From the NCBI GenBank assembly GCA_028293725.1, contig JAQGOE010000019.1:14649-78648 (forward strand): DNA of 64,000 nucleotides. The letters are read 5' to 3'. The notes beneath the pieces are model-generated. The model was not told where the DNA came from. It was given only the letters and a program-made list of their open reading frames with translations, and ran no database searches. The number at the start of each line of letters is the position of its first letter. The stretch's first letter is position 1. Position numbers and translations under genes: made by a program. This DNA is from Gammaproteobacteria bacterium. Its GTDB lineage: Bacteria; Pseudomonadota; Gammaproteobacteria; Steroidobacterales; Steroidobacteraceae. Shown piece by piece: positions 26,676 to 35,822 of this stretch.

Positions 26676-27416
26676 CTAGTGCAGGTATCCCTGCAGCTTC
26701 GCTTCGATAGAGCGCGGATTCTCGCCCTGCGCTATACATAACATACCGTCGATCACCATCTCCCGGAATTGTGTCTGCCGGTGAATGATGGCTTTGAGTT
26801 TGGAGGCGACGGGCAGAAAGAACAGGTTCGCGAAGCCGATGCCATAGACCGTGGCGGTGAACGCCGCGGCGATGCCATGCCCGAGCTTGCTCGGATCAGC
26901 CAGGTTCTGCAGTACTGCCATGAGACCCAGCACCGCTCCGATGATGCCCAGGGTCGGTGAATATATGCCCATTCCTTCGAACACCTTCGCCGCACTCGTG
27001 TCGGCGTGCTCCCGCATGTTGAGTTCAACGTACATCACGGCGCTGATGCTATCTGGCTCGCTGCCGTCGACGACCAGTTGCAGCGCCTTCTTCACGAAAT
27101 CGTCCGGCTCTTTGGCGATCGTGGGCTCGAGCCCGAGCAGCCCCTGTTTGCGCGCCGTGTTGCTCCACTCGACGATCTTGGTGATGAGCAGGTTGCCGTT
27201 GCTGGCCGGGGGACGCATGATCCACGGGAAAATCTTGAGCGCGCGCCGCATGACCGGCAGCGGCGTTTGAATGAAGATGGCTGCGATGGTCCCCACGACC
27301 ACGATCATGAAAGCGGCCGACGAGACGAGCGCCATGAGGCCGGCGCCTTTCAACACGGCGCCGACCAGGATGGCGTTCAGGGCGAGCACCAGGCCGACGA
27401 TGCTCAGAATGTCCAC
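26676..27416 (-). CDS. motC: MotC, flagellar stator A-type subunit
   Basis: A 246-residue MotA/TolQ-type protein with four transmembrane segments (for example LALNAILVGAVLKGAGLMAL and ILGAVLGLMAVLQNLADP). It has the cytoplasmic loop used for rotor contact and TVYGIGFANLFFLPVASKLK, a MotA-family signature. Together with MotD it forms a proton-driven stator. motC and motD, rather than motA and motB, accompany che genes in Pseudomonas-like clusters. No motAB pair was seen in this window. Confidence 0.95.
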   Translation of the reverse strand: MDILSIVGLVLALNAILVGAVLKGAGLMALVSSAAFMIVVVGTIAAIFIQTPLPVMRRALKIFPWIMRPPASNGNLLITKIVEWSNTARKQGLLGLEPTIAKEPDDFVKKALQLVVDGSEPDSISAVMYVELNMREHADTSAAKVFEGMGIYSPTLGIIGAVLGLMAVLQNLADPSKLGHGIAAAFTATVYGIGFANLFFLPVASKLKAIIHRQTQFREMVIDGMLCIAQGENPRSIEAKLQGYLH

Positions 27417-27425
27417 GAAGGCCCC

Positions 27426-28184
27426 TTACATTCCGAGACCCGACAGCAGTGCGTCCACATCTGTCTGGCCCGAGGCGATTTCGCCCTTGGTGACACCAGG
27501 CACGGCCGGGCCGTGGCCGGCGCTCTCACCCATGGAGGCGTGCTCGACCACGTCGCCCGAGAGTCGCGAGAGATCGGTAAGAGCGATTTCGAGCTCCTCG
27601 ACGAGCTTCATCACGCTGCGGATGATCTGGCCGGTGAGGTCCTGATAGCCCTGGGCAATCAGCACGTCCGCGAGATTCCGGCGGATGAGCTCGGAGTCGG
27701 CGCGCGCGGCGGGGAGAAATGCCTCGACGGCGCGCACGACCGGCACGTAGGCGTCGATCGAGCGTGCGACTCCCTCGAATCCTTGCACACCCGTCGATTG
27801 CGCGCGGTACGCGTTGATCATGTCGATGAGCGTGCCGGCCGCCTTCGAAGTCCGCTCCGCGACCGGTCCCGACTGCTCGACCAGGTCGAGAGTGCGATGG
27901 GCGGCTTCGTCCGTCATGCTGATGACGTGGTTGAGGCGCGCACGCGCATCCGGAATTTCGTTCTCGGCGATATCCGTCAGCTTCGACTCGATGCTGAAGC
28001 GTTCGAGCGCCTTCTGCAGGTCGCCGGTGAGCTTGCGCAGCTCGCCAAACATTCCCGGCTCGCGCATGTGCACGATGTGGTCGACCGCCGCGAAGAAAGC
28101 CTTCTCGTCCTCGGTGCGCAAGGCGTCGGTGAGCGCCTCGACGCAGGCGCTGTATTCAAGTTTCAGTACCGCAAAGCTCGACAT
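27426..28184 (-). CDS. cheZ: CheZ, CheY-phosphate phosphatase
   Basis: The 252-residue helical protein has the catalytic motif AQGYQDLTGQIIRSVMKLVE with Asp182 and Gln186 (D-x-x-x-Q). Its C-terminal peptide, VDALLSGLGM, matches the CheY-binding tail of CheZ. It dephosphorylates the motor-controlling CheY encoded 7 bp upstream and sits between cheY and motC as in Pseudomonas. A second protein with a similar DxxxQ motif is encoded at 14443. Confidence 0.96.
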   Translation of the reverse strand: MSSFAVLKLEYSACVEALTDALRTEDEKAFFAAVDHIVHMREPGMFGELRKLTGDLQKALERFSIESKLTDIAENEIPDARARLNHVISMTDEAAHRTLDLVEQSGPVAERTSKAAGTLIDMINAYRAQSTGVQGFEGVARSIDAYVPVVRAVEAFLPAARADSELIRRNLADVLIAQGYQDLTGQIIRSVMKLVEELEIALTDLSRLSGDVVEHASMGESAGHGPAVPGVTKGEIASGQTDVDALLSGLGM

Positions 28185-28191
28185 GTTGACC

Positions 28192-28575
28192 TCACTTACC
28201 CGGGCCCAGGATCTTGTCGAGCTTTTCTTTCAGCGTTTCCGCCGTGAAGGGCTTGATGACATAGCCGTTGACTCCGGCTTGGGCGGCTTCGATGATCTGC
28301 TCGCGCTTGGCTTCCGCCGTCAGCATGAGGACCGGCATCTTGGCGAGCTTGGCATCGGCGCGCACCGCCTTGATCAGGTCGAGGCCGGGCATGCCCGGCA
28401 TGTTCCAATCCGTGATCAGGAAGTCGAAGCTGCCCGCCTGCAGCATGGGCAGCGCGGTCTTGCCGTCGTCCGCCTCATCGACGTTGGGATAGCCGAGGTC
28501 GTGCAGCAGATTTTTGATAATACGCCGCATGGTCGAGAAGTCATCGACCACCAGGAATTTCAGATCTTTGCTCAC
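28192..28575 (-). CDS. cheY: CheY, flagellar-motor response regulator
   Basis: A stand-alone receiver with [20 protein letters not shown], the phospho-acceptor Asp in [20 protein letters not shown], Thr in [14 protein letters not shown] and Lys in [15 protein letters not shown], closely matching CheY of E. coli and Pseudomonas. I place the start at the GTG at 28575 (127 residues). The AGGAG at about 28586 is 6-7 nt from it, whereas the ATG at 28581 would be only 1 nt away. The frame's extension to 28677 overlaps fliA. Phospho-CheY binds FliM/FliN to reverse rotation. It follows fliA by 17 bp and precedes cheZ. Confidence 0.94.
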   Translation of the reverse strand: MSKDLKFLVVDDFSTMRRIIKNLLHDLGYPNVDEADDGKTALPMLQAGSFDFLITDWNMPGMPGLDLIKAVRADAKLAKMPVLMLTAEAKREQIIEAAQAGVNGYVIKPFTAETLKEKLDKILGPGK

Positions 28576-28592
28576 AACCATTCTCCTGCCAC

Positions 28593-29321
28593 TTACGCCT
28601 GCGCTTCTACGCGTCCATCGCGCCAATCCGCCAACCGCGCCTTCAGTCTCACGAGCGCCTGGCCATGTAACTGGCAAGCGCGCGATTCCGTAACTTTCAA
28701 CACCGCCCCGATCTCTTTCAGGTTCAGCCCGTCGGTGTAGTACAACGACATGACCAACCTCTCCCGCTCCGGCAGGCTGTCGATCGCCTGCGCGAGCGCC
28801 AATCTGAACCGGTCGTCCGAGGTCTCGCGGAATGGATCCGCGGAACCCGCCGCCGTCGCCGCCGTCATATCGTCGAGCGTCGCGAGCCGGCAGCTCGCCG
28901 CGTCCTGGACGATCGAGTGATACTCACTCAACGGCACACCCATTCGTTCCGCGATCTCGGCGTCCCGCGCATCGCGTCCCGTCTGGCGTTCGATCTCCTG
29001 CACTACCGCCGCCACCGCCCGTGCCTTGCGATGGACCGACCGTGGCGCCCAATCCAACTTCCTCAAGGCATCGATCATCGCCCCGCGGATCCGGATTCCC
29101 GCGTACGTCTCGAAGCTCGCCCCGCGGTTCGCCGCGTAGTGCGAAGCCGCCTCGAGCAACCCCAGCATCCCCGCCTGGATCAGGTCATCGACCTCCACCG
29201 ACGGCGGCAACCTTCCCGCGAGGTGGTAGGCGATGCGCTTCACCAGCTCGGCGTGCTGCATGATCAGCGCGTCCGCCTCGCTCGCTCCCCGATGCGCCCC
29301 GTATGCGCTCGCTGCATTCAT
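28593..29321 (-). CDS. fliA: FliA, sigma28 factor for late flagellar genes
   Basis: A 242-residue sigma factor. Region 2 contains [40 protein letters not shown] and [20 protein letters not shown]. Region 3 contains [20 protein letters not shown]. Region 4 contains [20 protein letters not shown] with the DNA-binding helix [20 protein letters not shown]. It recognises TAAA-N15-GCCGATAA type promoters, of which three good examples are in this window (7856, 8841, 50003). Two FlgM paralogs are available to inhibit it. Its ATG overlaps the flhG stop (29318-29321, ATGA). Confidence 0.97.
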   Translation of the reverse strand: MNAASAYGAHRGASEADALIMQHAELVKRIAYHLAGRLPPSVEVDDLIQAGMLGLLEAASHYAANRGASFETYAGIRIRGAMIDALRKLDWAPRSVHRKARAVAAVVQEIERQTGRDARDAEIAERMGVPLSEYHSIVQDAASCRLATLDDMTAATAAGSADPFRETSDDRFRLALAQAIDSLPERERLVMSLYYTDGLNLKEIGAVLKVTESRACQLHGQALVRLKARLADWRDGRVEAQA

Positions 29322-30199
29322 GTCACGGTTTCCAGCCGGGGCGCGCTCCTTCGCACTAACCGTTCCACGAAGAACTCAATATTTCCCCGTGGGCCCGCTG
29401 GCACTGGCCATGTATCGGCCCGCGCTGCCAGTTTCTTGAACGCGCGCGACGCCGGACTAGACGGATATGCATCACAAACCGGACGTTGCTCTCTAACGGA
29501 GCGACGCAGGTACTCGTCTTCAGGAATCTCGCCTGCGAATTCAAGCACTACATCGAGGAAGCGTGCTGTGACGCGCTCGAAACGGTGGAAAAGCTCGGCG
29601 CCGGCGCCTGGAATACGCATCTGGTTGGCCAGCACGCGGAATCGATTCACGCCGTGATTGCGACTCAGCACCTTGACGAGTGCATACGCGTCAGTTAGCG
29701 ACGCGGGCTCATCGCAGATCACGACTACAACGTGTTGGCACGCTTGTGAGAACTGCAGCACACTATGGGCGATGCCGGCGGCCGTATCGACGATCAGGAC
29801 ATCAACTCGCGCGGCGAGGGTACTGAACGCCTGCACCAGGCCCAGGTGCTCGGCGGCGCTCATATTCACCATGTCAGCCGCTCCTGAAGCGGCCGGCACG
29901 ACCAGGAAGCCCTGGGGCGCGGTTACGAGAATTTCATCCAACGTCCGCTCGCCGGACATGACGTGCGCCAGGGTGTAGCGTGGCGAAAGGCCCAGAAACA
30001 CATCGGCGTTGGCGAGTCCCAGGTCACCGTCGAGCAGTACTACACGCTTGCCGCTTGCCGCGAGGGCCGTGGCAAGGTTGACGGAAACACTGGTTTTGCC
30101 AACACCGCCTTTCCCGCCGGTGACGGCGATGACCTGTACGGGCTGCGCCAGTCCGCTCAAGTCGGTGCTGCTGATGAGGTTGAGATCAGATGATGGCAT
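29318..30199 (-). CDS. flhG: FlhG (FleN), MinD-like ATPase controlling flagellar number
   Basis: From the ATG at 30199 the product is 293 residues. It has the deviant Walker A of MinD/ParA proteins (VIAVTGGKGGVGKTSVSVNL), the VLLDGDLGLANADVFLGLSP segment and VDVLIVDTAAGIAHSVLQFS. FlhG limits flagellar number, acting on FlhF and, in Pseudomonas, on FleQ. The start overlaps the flhF 3' end by 14 bp. A longer frame to 30325 lies wholly inside flhF and lacks domain sequence. The C-terminal 40 residues after YLRRSVREQRPV are typical of the family. Confidence 0.95.
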   Translation of the reverse strand: MPSSDLNLISSTDLSGLAQPVQVIAVTGGKGGVGKTSVSVNLATALAASGKRVVLLDGDLGLANADVFLGLSPRYTLAHVMSGERTLDEILVTAPQGFLVVPAASGAADMVNMSAAEHLGLVQAFSTLAARVDVLIVDTAAGIAHSVLQFSQACQHVVVVICDEPASLTDAYALVKVLSRNHGVNRFRVLANQMRIPGAGAELFHRFERVTARFLDVVLEFAGEIPEDEYLRRSVREQRPVCDAYPSSPASRAFKKLAARADTWPVPAGPRGNIEFFVERLVRRSAPRLETVT

Positions 30200-31760
30200 G
30201 TGCGGCTTTTCCAAATCGACGGCGCAGAAGATCTTCATCGGCCGCCGCACCGCTCGTCTTCGCGAGCCGCACGGCCGTCGACACCAATTCCAGGGCGCGC
30301 GCGGGACGCAGGTCCTCCGGCACACGTTGTCCTTCGCTCACGTACGAAACCGGCAGCCGTGCTTTGATCAGCACGGACAAGGCACCCCCGAGGCTGGCGG
30401 CCTCGTCGACCTTGGTGAGCACACAGCAGGCGGGATTGGCCGACGCGTAGCGCTTCACGGTTTCCTCCACGGCGCCGGCCTGCGTGCTGGCCGCGAGCAC
30501 CAGTGCGGTTTCCATCTGCGAAGCGCAGTTGGACAACACACCCAGGCGGTGCGCGAGCTGGCCGTCGCGCAGGCTCGAGCCCGGGGTGTCGATTAGAATC
30601 ATCCGATGTCGATCGCCGAGACGCCCCAGCAGTGTGGGCAGACTTTCGAAATTCTCCGGCGTATAGACGGGGACACCCAGCAGCTGCCCGAGCGATTGAA
30701 TTTGGTCTTGAGCCCCGATGCGCACAGTGTCGGAGCCTACTAGTGCGATGTCCCGGGGTCCGTGACGCAAGACCCAGCGTACGGCGAGCTTTGCGAGAGT
30801 TGTGGTCTTTCCGACGCCGGTGGAACCGATAAAAGCCACCCGGCCGCCGTTTTCGAGCCAGCGATCGCCGGTGACGAGGAGATATTGCGAGAGGCCGGCG
30901 ATTGCGAAGCGTCGTGCGAAGCCTAATTCCACCTTCTCCGGGAGTTGCTTGAGGATGTACTCCGAGAGCTCCTGCGAGATGCCGATTTCAGTGAGCTCCC
31001 GCAGGATCTCCACGTGAACCGGCGCGCGGCGTGTCATGTCATTCCAGGCGAGTTGCGCGAGCTGGGTTTCCAGCATCCGGCGCATCATCTTCATCTCAGT
31101 GCCCATGGCGTCGCTCGACTGAGCGGCGACCGAGCGGTCAGCGAGGGAATCCCCAGCGGGGACGGCCAGATCCTCGCTCGGCGGCGCCGTGATGTTGAGT
31201 ACGACCGAGCGGCTAGCGACTGAGCGGTCAGCGACTGAGCGGTCAGCGAAGGAACCCCCAGCGGGGGCGAAGGAACCCCCAGCGGGGGTCGGCTCCCGGC
31301 GCGACACGGCCTCAGCGGCCTTCACCGGGGCGCTTTCGTGGTGCGTCGCAGCAGCGACTGCGGGGGCGGGCGCTGATATCGCAGTCGCCTCCTGACCGAG
31401 AATGTGAGCGAACGGTCGCGAGTCGGAGGCCTGCGCAGCCGGGAAATAGTGTGACGCTGCCGCGTGGGAGTAGGAAGGCGCGGGAGCCGGAGCGGGCGTC
31501 GGAGCAGGCGCGGTGCGCGAGGATGCCAGTGCGCGCGAGGCAGCCGCCGGTTGTGTTGGCAGTGGCGTGGCGGTCAGAGTCTCCGCCGGAGCGTTCATCG
31601 CGCCTTGCAAACTCGTGGCGTCGAAGTCAATGGCGGCGGTGACCTCCACTCCCTCCGGAATGCGTCGCGAGGACAGGATTACTGCGTCATCTCCGAGTTG
31701 CTCTCGGATCGAACGCATTGCCTGACGCATGTCGGGCGCGATGTGTCGGACTATCTTCAT
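30186..31760 (-). CDS. flhF: FlhF, SRP-type GTPase positioning the flagellum
   Basis: A 524-residue protein. The N-terminal B domain starts MKIVRHIAPDMRQAMRSIRE, then QLGDDAVILSSRRIPEGVEV. A long Ala/Pro/Ser linker spans about residues 75-215. The NG GTPase core carries Walker A VAFIGSTGVGKTTTLAKLAV, ALVGSDTVRIGAQDQIQSLG, the ILIDTPGS motif and CCVLTKVDEAASLGG. The linker contains two clusters of the palindromic repeat also present in cheA (31116-31163 and 31202-31288), which makes it longer than in many FlhF proteins. FlhF marks the cell pole for assembly. It lies 12 bp after flhA and overlaps flhG. Confidence 0.95.
   Translation of the reverse strand: MKIVRHIAPDMRQAMRSIREQLGDDAVILSSRRIPEGVEVTAAIDFDATSLQGAMNAPAETLTATPLPTQPAAASRALASSRTAPAPTPAPAPAPSYSHAAASHYFPAAQASDSRPFAHILGQEATAISAPAPAVAAATHHESAPVKAAEAVSRREPTPAGGSFAPAGGSFADRSVADRSVASRSVVLNITAPPSEDLAVPAGDSLADRSVAAQSSDAMGTEMKMMRRMLETQLAQLAWNDMTRRAPVHVEILRELTEIGISQELSEYILKQLPEKVELGFARRFAIAGLSQYLLVTGDRWLENGGRVAFIGSTGVGKTTTLAKLAVRWVLRHGPRDIALVGSDTVRIGAQDQIQSLGQLLGVPVYTPENFESLPTLLGRLGDRHRMILIDTPGSSLRDGQLAHRLGVLSNCASQMETALVLAASTQAGAVEETVKRYASANPACCVLTKVDEAASLGGALSVLIKARLPVSYVSEGQRVPEDLRPARALELVSTAVRLAKTSGAAADEDLLRRRFGKAAHAII
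31116..31163 (-). repeat. Intragenic palindromic repeat in the FlhF linker, downstream cluster
   Basis: One full unit with GACCGAGCGGTC (a 5-bp inverted repeat) followed by CCCCAGCGGGG, plus a partial GACTGAGCGGC box. It is translated in flhF as VPAGDSLADRSVAAQSS (about residues 200-215). Confidence 0.83.
31202..31288 (-). repeat. Intragenic palindromic repeat in the FlhF linker, upstream cluster
   Basis: Two CCCCAGCGGGG boxes and three GA(C/T)(C/T)GAGCGG(C/T) boxes in tandem. They encode TPAGGSFAPAGGSFADRSVA and a short run of DRSVA repeats at about residues 158-187 of FlhF. Confidence 0.85.
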
Positions 31761-31772
31761 GGGCTAGGCCTC

Positions 31773-33863
31773 TTATTTACCGACCGCCGAAACCAGGCGG
31801 ACCTTGCGGTTATCCGGAATCTCGTTCCAGGCGAGCACGTGCAGGTTAGGCACGCTCGAACGTGTGAATCTCGCGAGTGTGTGGCGTAGTTGCGGGGGCA
31901 CCAACAATACTGCCGGCTCGCCCGCCGTCTCCTGCCGTCGTGCCGCTTCAGCAAGACGTTGTTGCAGTCGTTCCGCGAGTCCGGGCTCCAAACCCGGGTT
32001 GGCGGCATTGCCGGCGAGTGACGATTGCAACAGCTTCTCGAGATCGGGCTCCAGGGTGATCACGGGCAGCTCGGCGCTGACACCCGCGATGTCCTGCACG
32101 ATCTGCCGGCCCAGTGCCACGCGCACGTGACCTTGAAGTACCGATGCGTCCTGAGTCTTCGCCGCGTGCTCGGCGAGCGTTTCGATGATCGTGCGCATGT
32201 TGCGGATCGGCACCCGCTCCGAAAGCAAGCCCTGCATGACACGCACCAGGATGGACAGCGGCACCACACGCGGCACGAGGTCCTCGACGAGTTTCGGGGC
32301 CGTCTTCGCCAGCGTGTTGAGAAGGTGTTGGACTTCCTCGTGGCCCAGGATCTCGTGGGCATGCCCCTGCACGATGAAGCTCAGGTGGGTCGCGATGACA
32401 GTGCTCGGATCGACGACCGTGTAGCCCAGGGTCTGCGCGTGATCGCGCGCCGACGGCTCGATCCAGACGGCATCCATCCCGAACGCCGGATCCTTCGTCG
32501 CGATGCCCTGTATGGCGCCGAACACGCGTCCCGGGTTGATGGCGAGCTCGCGATCCGGATAGATGATGCTCTCGCCGACCGGCACGCCACCCAGGTTGAT
32601 GCGGTAAACGTTCGGTGCGAGGTCGAGGTTATCCCGGATGTGGACCGCCGGCACGAGGAAGCCCAGGTCCTGCGAAAGCTTGCGGCGCACGCCGCGCACT
32701 CGAGCAAGCAGGTCGCCGCTCTGGCGCTTGTCGACGAGCGGCACCAGGCGGTAGCCGACTTCCAGACCGATGAGGTCCACCGGCTTGACGTCATCCCAGG
32801 ACAGCTCGCGCGTCTCGTTGTTGGGTGCCGCGTTCGTGGCCGGCGCCAGAATTTCCGGAACCGGTGTTGCCCGGCGCTTGGCCACGGCGTAGGCGGCCGA
32901 GCCACACAGAGCCGCCATGAACAGGAAGGCCACATTCGGCATGCCGGGCACCAGGCCCATCACGCCGAGGAGCCCGGCAGCGACGCCGAGCGCTTTCGGG
33001 TGACCGAAGAGCTGTTTGGTGAGCTCGCCGCCCATATCCTGGGCGCGGGACATGCGGGTCACGATGAGGGCGACGGCGGTCGACAACAGCAGCGCCGGAA
33101 TCTGCGTGACCAGGCCATCGCCGATGGTCAGCAGTGTATAGGTCTTGCCGGCTTCCGCGATCGGCATTCCGTGACCGATCGTGCCGATGGCCAGACCACC
33201 GAGGATGTTGATGACCATGATCAGGATGCCCGCGACCGCATCACCGCGGACGAACTTGCTGGCACCGTCCATGGAGCCGTAGAAGTCCGCTTCCGCCCGA
33301 ACGTCGGCGCGACGTGTGCGTGCCTCGTCCTGCGTGATGAGGCCGGAATTCAGATCGGCGTCAATGGCCATCTGCTTGCCGGGCATGGAATCCAAGGTGA
33401 ATCGGGCACTGACTTCCGAGATACGGCCCGAGCCCTTGGTGACGACCACGAAGTTGATGATGGTCAGAATGACGAACACGACCACACCGACCGCGAAGTT
33501 GCCGCCGATCACGAATTCGCCGAACGACTGGATCACGCGGCCGGCGGCTCCCGGACCGCTGTGCCCGTTGAGAAGCACAACGCGCGTGGAAGCAACGTTC
33601 AGTGCGAGGCGCAACAGGGTTGCGACCAGCAGGACGGTCGGAAACACGCCGAACTCAACGGGCCGCGATACATAGAACACGGCCATCATGATCACGATCG
33701 ACAGTGCGATGTTGAACGTGAACAGGATGTCGAGTGCCATCGGCGGCAACGGCATTACGATCATCGCGAGAACCGCGAGCACACCGATAGGCACGCCGAC
33801 CCCGGTGCGGATCAGCTCGCGCATCGTAGGCATAGTTGCGGTGGTGGCGGGGGTCGTTGCCAT
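31773..33863 (-). CDS. flhA: FlhA, flagellar type III export gate protein
   Basis: A 696-residue protein with about eight transmembrane segments in the N-terminal half and a large cytoplasmic domain. It has the conserved FHIPEP-family loop ARFTLDSMPGKQMAIDADLN (then SGLITQDEARTRRADVRAEA), FYGSMDGASKFVRGDAVAGI, and the C-terminal domain with PDRELAINPGRVFGAIQG and DPAFGMDAVWIEPSARD. FlhA forms the nonameric ring that receives substrate-chaperone complexes such as FlgN and FliS clients. It follows flhB by 18 bp. The first 13 residues are Thr/Ala-rich, and the Met at residue 14 is an alternative start. Confidence 0.97.
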   Translation of the reverse strand: MATTPATTATMPTMRELIRTGVGVPIGVLAVLAMIVMPLPPMALDILFTFNIALSIVIMMAVFYVSRPVEFGVFPTVLLVATLLRLALNVASTRVVLLNGHSGPGAAGRVIQSFGEFVIGGNFAVGVVVFVILTIINFVVVTKGSGRISEVSARFTLDSMPGKQMAIDADLNSGLITQDEARTRRADVRAEADFYGSMDGASKFVRGDAVAGILIMVINILGGLAIGTIGHGMPIAEAGKTYTLLTIGDGLVTQIPALLLSTAVALIVTRMSRAQDMGGELTKQLFGHPKALGVAAGLLGVMGLVPGMPNVAFLFMAALCGSAAYAVAKRRATPVPEILAPATNAAPNNETRELSWDDVKPVDLIGLEVGYRLVPLVDKRQSGDLLARVRGVRRKLSQDLGFLVPAVHIRDNLDLAPNVYRINLGGVPVGESIIYPDRELAINPGRVFGAIQGIATKDPAFGMDAVWIEPSARDHAQTLGYTVVDPSTVIATHLSFIVQGHAHEILGHEEVQHLLNTLAKTAPKLVEDLVPRVVPLSILVRVMQGLLSERVPIRNMRTIIETLAEHAAKTQDASVLQGHVRVALGRQIVQDIAGVSAELPVITLEPDLEKLLQSSLAGNAANPGLEPGLAERLQQRLAEAARRQETAGEPAVLLVPPQLRHTLARFTRSSVPNLHVLAWNEIPDNRKVRLVSAVGK

Positions 33864-33881
33864 GGGTTAGTTCGTCAGTCC

Positions 33882-35018
33882 TTAGTGCCGCGTGAGGTCG
33901 GGATCGAGTCCCGGATCGATGGCCGGGGGCTGCGGCATGACCGCTCCATAATTCCGCGCGGCCTTCACCTGGTAGATGTAGGTGAGGACCTGTGCGACCG
34001 CTACGTACAGATTGCTCGGGATTTCGCCTCCGAGGTCGACGTTGCGATGTAGCGCCCGAGCCAGCGGCGGAGCCTCGAAGATCGGGACGTTGTTTTCGGT
34101 GGCGACCGCGCGGATGCGGGCCGCGATCTCATCGGCGCCTTTCGCCACGACGACCGGCGCGCGCATGCGCTTTTCGTCGTAGCGAAGCGCGACGGCAAAG
34201 TGCGTCGGGTTGGTGACGATGACGTTCGCCTTCGGCACTTCCTGCATCATCCGGCGGCGGGCGACCTCCTGCTGCACGCGGCGGATGCGGCCCTTCATTT
34301 CGGGCGAGCCGTCGGCCTCTTTCGCTTCCTCTTTGATTTCCTGGCGGCTCATCTTCAGTTTCTGGTTGTGCTGCCAGAGCTGCAATGGCACGTCGATGCC
34401 GGCGATCAGCCCCATGGTGCCGGCCAGTACCAGGAATGAATGACCCGCGAGTGTCGCGGCATGCGAGAGCCCGCTGGCGATCGGCTCGGAGCCCAGGCCC
34501 ATGAGCTCGCCCGTGTGACTCCACAGCAGCCAGGCCGCGACCGAGCCGATGAACAGGAACTTCGCGAATGCTTTGGCCAACTCAACGAGACTGCGAGACG
34601 AGAACATGCGTGCGAGGCCCGCGGTCGGGTCGAGCTTGCCAAAGTTCGGCGCCAGGGCCTCGAAGCTCAGGTTCCAGCCGCCGATGGCGATGGGGGCAAG
34701 GAAAGCCGCCACTAACGTGAGACCCAGGATCGGCGCACACGCGACGAGGGCGTGCAGCACCTCGTTCGCGAAGATGCCGAGAGCCCGTGATTCGTCGAGA
34801 GTCTCTTCACGTGAGAGCGACAGTCCCGAGCGCATGAGGTCGTGCAGCTGTGTGCCAAGATGCGCGCCCATGAAATGCAGCCCGCCGCCGGCTAGTAACA
34901 TGACCGCGGCGGCATTGAGCTCGGTCGAACGGGGAACCTGCCCTTGCTTGCGGGCTTCCTCCACCCGCTTACTGGTAGGTTGTTCGGTCCGTTCCTGGTC
35001 ACTATCGCCCTCCGCCAT
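33882..35018 (-). CDS. flhB: FlhB, export gate protein and substrate-specificity switch
   Basis: A 378-residue protein beginning MAEGDSDQERTEQPTSKRVE, then EARKQGQVPRSTELNAAAVM, the standard FlhB N-terminus. Four transmembrane segments precede the cytoplasmic domain, which contains the autocleavage motif NPTH in VIVTNPTHFAVALRYDEK. Cleavage between Asn and Pro, with FliK (39299) measuring hook length, switches export from hook to filament proteins. It starts 3 bp after fliR. The C-terminal tail (PQPPAIDPGLDPDLTRH) is Pro-rich. Confidence 0.97.
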   Translation of the reverse strand: MAEGDSDQERTEQPTSKRVEEARKQGQVPRSTELNAAAVMLLAGGGLHFMGAHLGTQLHDLMRSGLSLSREETLDESRALGIFANEVLHALVACAPILGLTLVAAFLAPIAIGGWNLSFEALAPNFGKLDPTAGLARMFSSRSLVELAKAFAKFLFIGSVAAWLLWSHTGELMGLGSEPIASGLSHAATLAGHSFLVLAGTMGLIAGIDVPLQLWQHNQKLKMSRQEIKEEAKEADGSPEMKGRIRRVQQEVARRRMMQEVPKANVIVTNPTHFAVALRYDEKRMRAPVVVAKGADEIAARIRAVATENNVPIFEAPPLARALHRNVDLGGEIPSNLYVAVAQVLTYIYQVKAARNYGAVMPQPPAIDPGLDPDLTRH

Positions 35019-35021
35019 GGC

Positions 35022-35801
35022 TCAGCCCACCCCGGTCAACATACGGACCAGCATGAGGGCGTCCTGTAGCAGGCGCTCGAAGCCCGTCTGCACGGTCGGA
35101 AGACCCACCAGCATGATCACCAGGCCGAAGACGAGCGATACCGGAAGTCCAACAGCAAACAGGTTCAATGTCGGCGCAGCGCGGCTCATGACACCGAAGG
35201 AGATATTCACGATGAGAAGGGCGGTCACGCCGGGCAGAGCGACGCTCAACGCGCCGGAGAACAATGTCGAGCCCCACTGCGCGACCGTCCACAGCCCATC
35301 CGGTCCGAGACCACTCGTGCCGATAGGCAAAGTATGGAATCCGTCGACCAGGATCTCGATCAGCCGCAGATGGCCGTTCAGGGCGAGAAAGGTCATCGTG
35401 ACCAGCAGCGTGTAGAACTGCCCCAGCACCGGAGTCTGCGCGCCGTGCATCGGGTCGAGGTTGTAGGCGAACGAGAGACCCATGCTGTTGGCGAGTAACT
35501 GGCCGCCGAGCGTTACCGCGTCGAACACGATCTGCATGCAGAACCCCAGCGCCACGCCGATAACGGCCTGCTGCACGGTGATGACGAATCCCGCCGCCGA
35601 GAAGGGTGCGATGCCCGGGGGCGAAGGCACCAGCGGCGCGATAATCAGAGCAACCCCGCCAGCGATTACGAGACGGATCCGCGCCGGCACGAACGCGGCG
35701 CCGAACGCGGGAGCCACCATGAAGCAGGATCCCACGCGCACAAAAGGCCAGAAGATCTGGGCGATCCAGATTTCGAGCTGTTCTGTGGTGAGAGTGAGCA
35801 T
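35022..35801 (-). CDS. fliR: FliR, export gate membrane protein
   Basis: A 259-residue membrane protein with about six transmembrane segments. Examples are LEIWIAQIFWPFVRVGSCFM, VIAGGVALIIAPLVPS and LVFGLVIMLVGLPTVQTGFE. It matches FliR in length and in the FAYNLDPMHGAQTPVLGQFY loop. FliR, FliQ and FliP together form the export gate core under the MS-ring. The order fliP-fliQ-fliR-flhB-flhA is retained. Confidence 0.96.
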   Translation of the reverse strand: MLTLTTEQLEIWIAQIFWPFVRVGSCFMVAPAFGAAFVPARIRLVIAGGVALIIAPLVPSPPGIAPFSAAGFVITVQQAVIGVALGFCMQIVFDAVTLGGQLLANSMGLSFAYNLDPMHGAQTPVLGQFYTLLVTMTFLALNGHLRLIEILVDGFHTLPIGTSGLGPDGLWTVAQWGSTLFSGALSVALPGVTALLIVNISFGVMSRAAPTLNLFAVGLPVSLVFGLVIMLVGLPTVQTGFERLLQDALMLVRMLTGVG

Positions 35802-35822
35802 GGTGGTAGGGGGTCAGATGGA

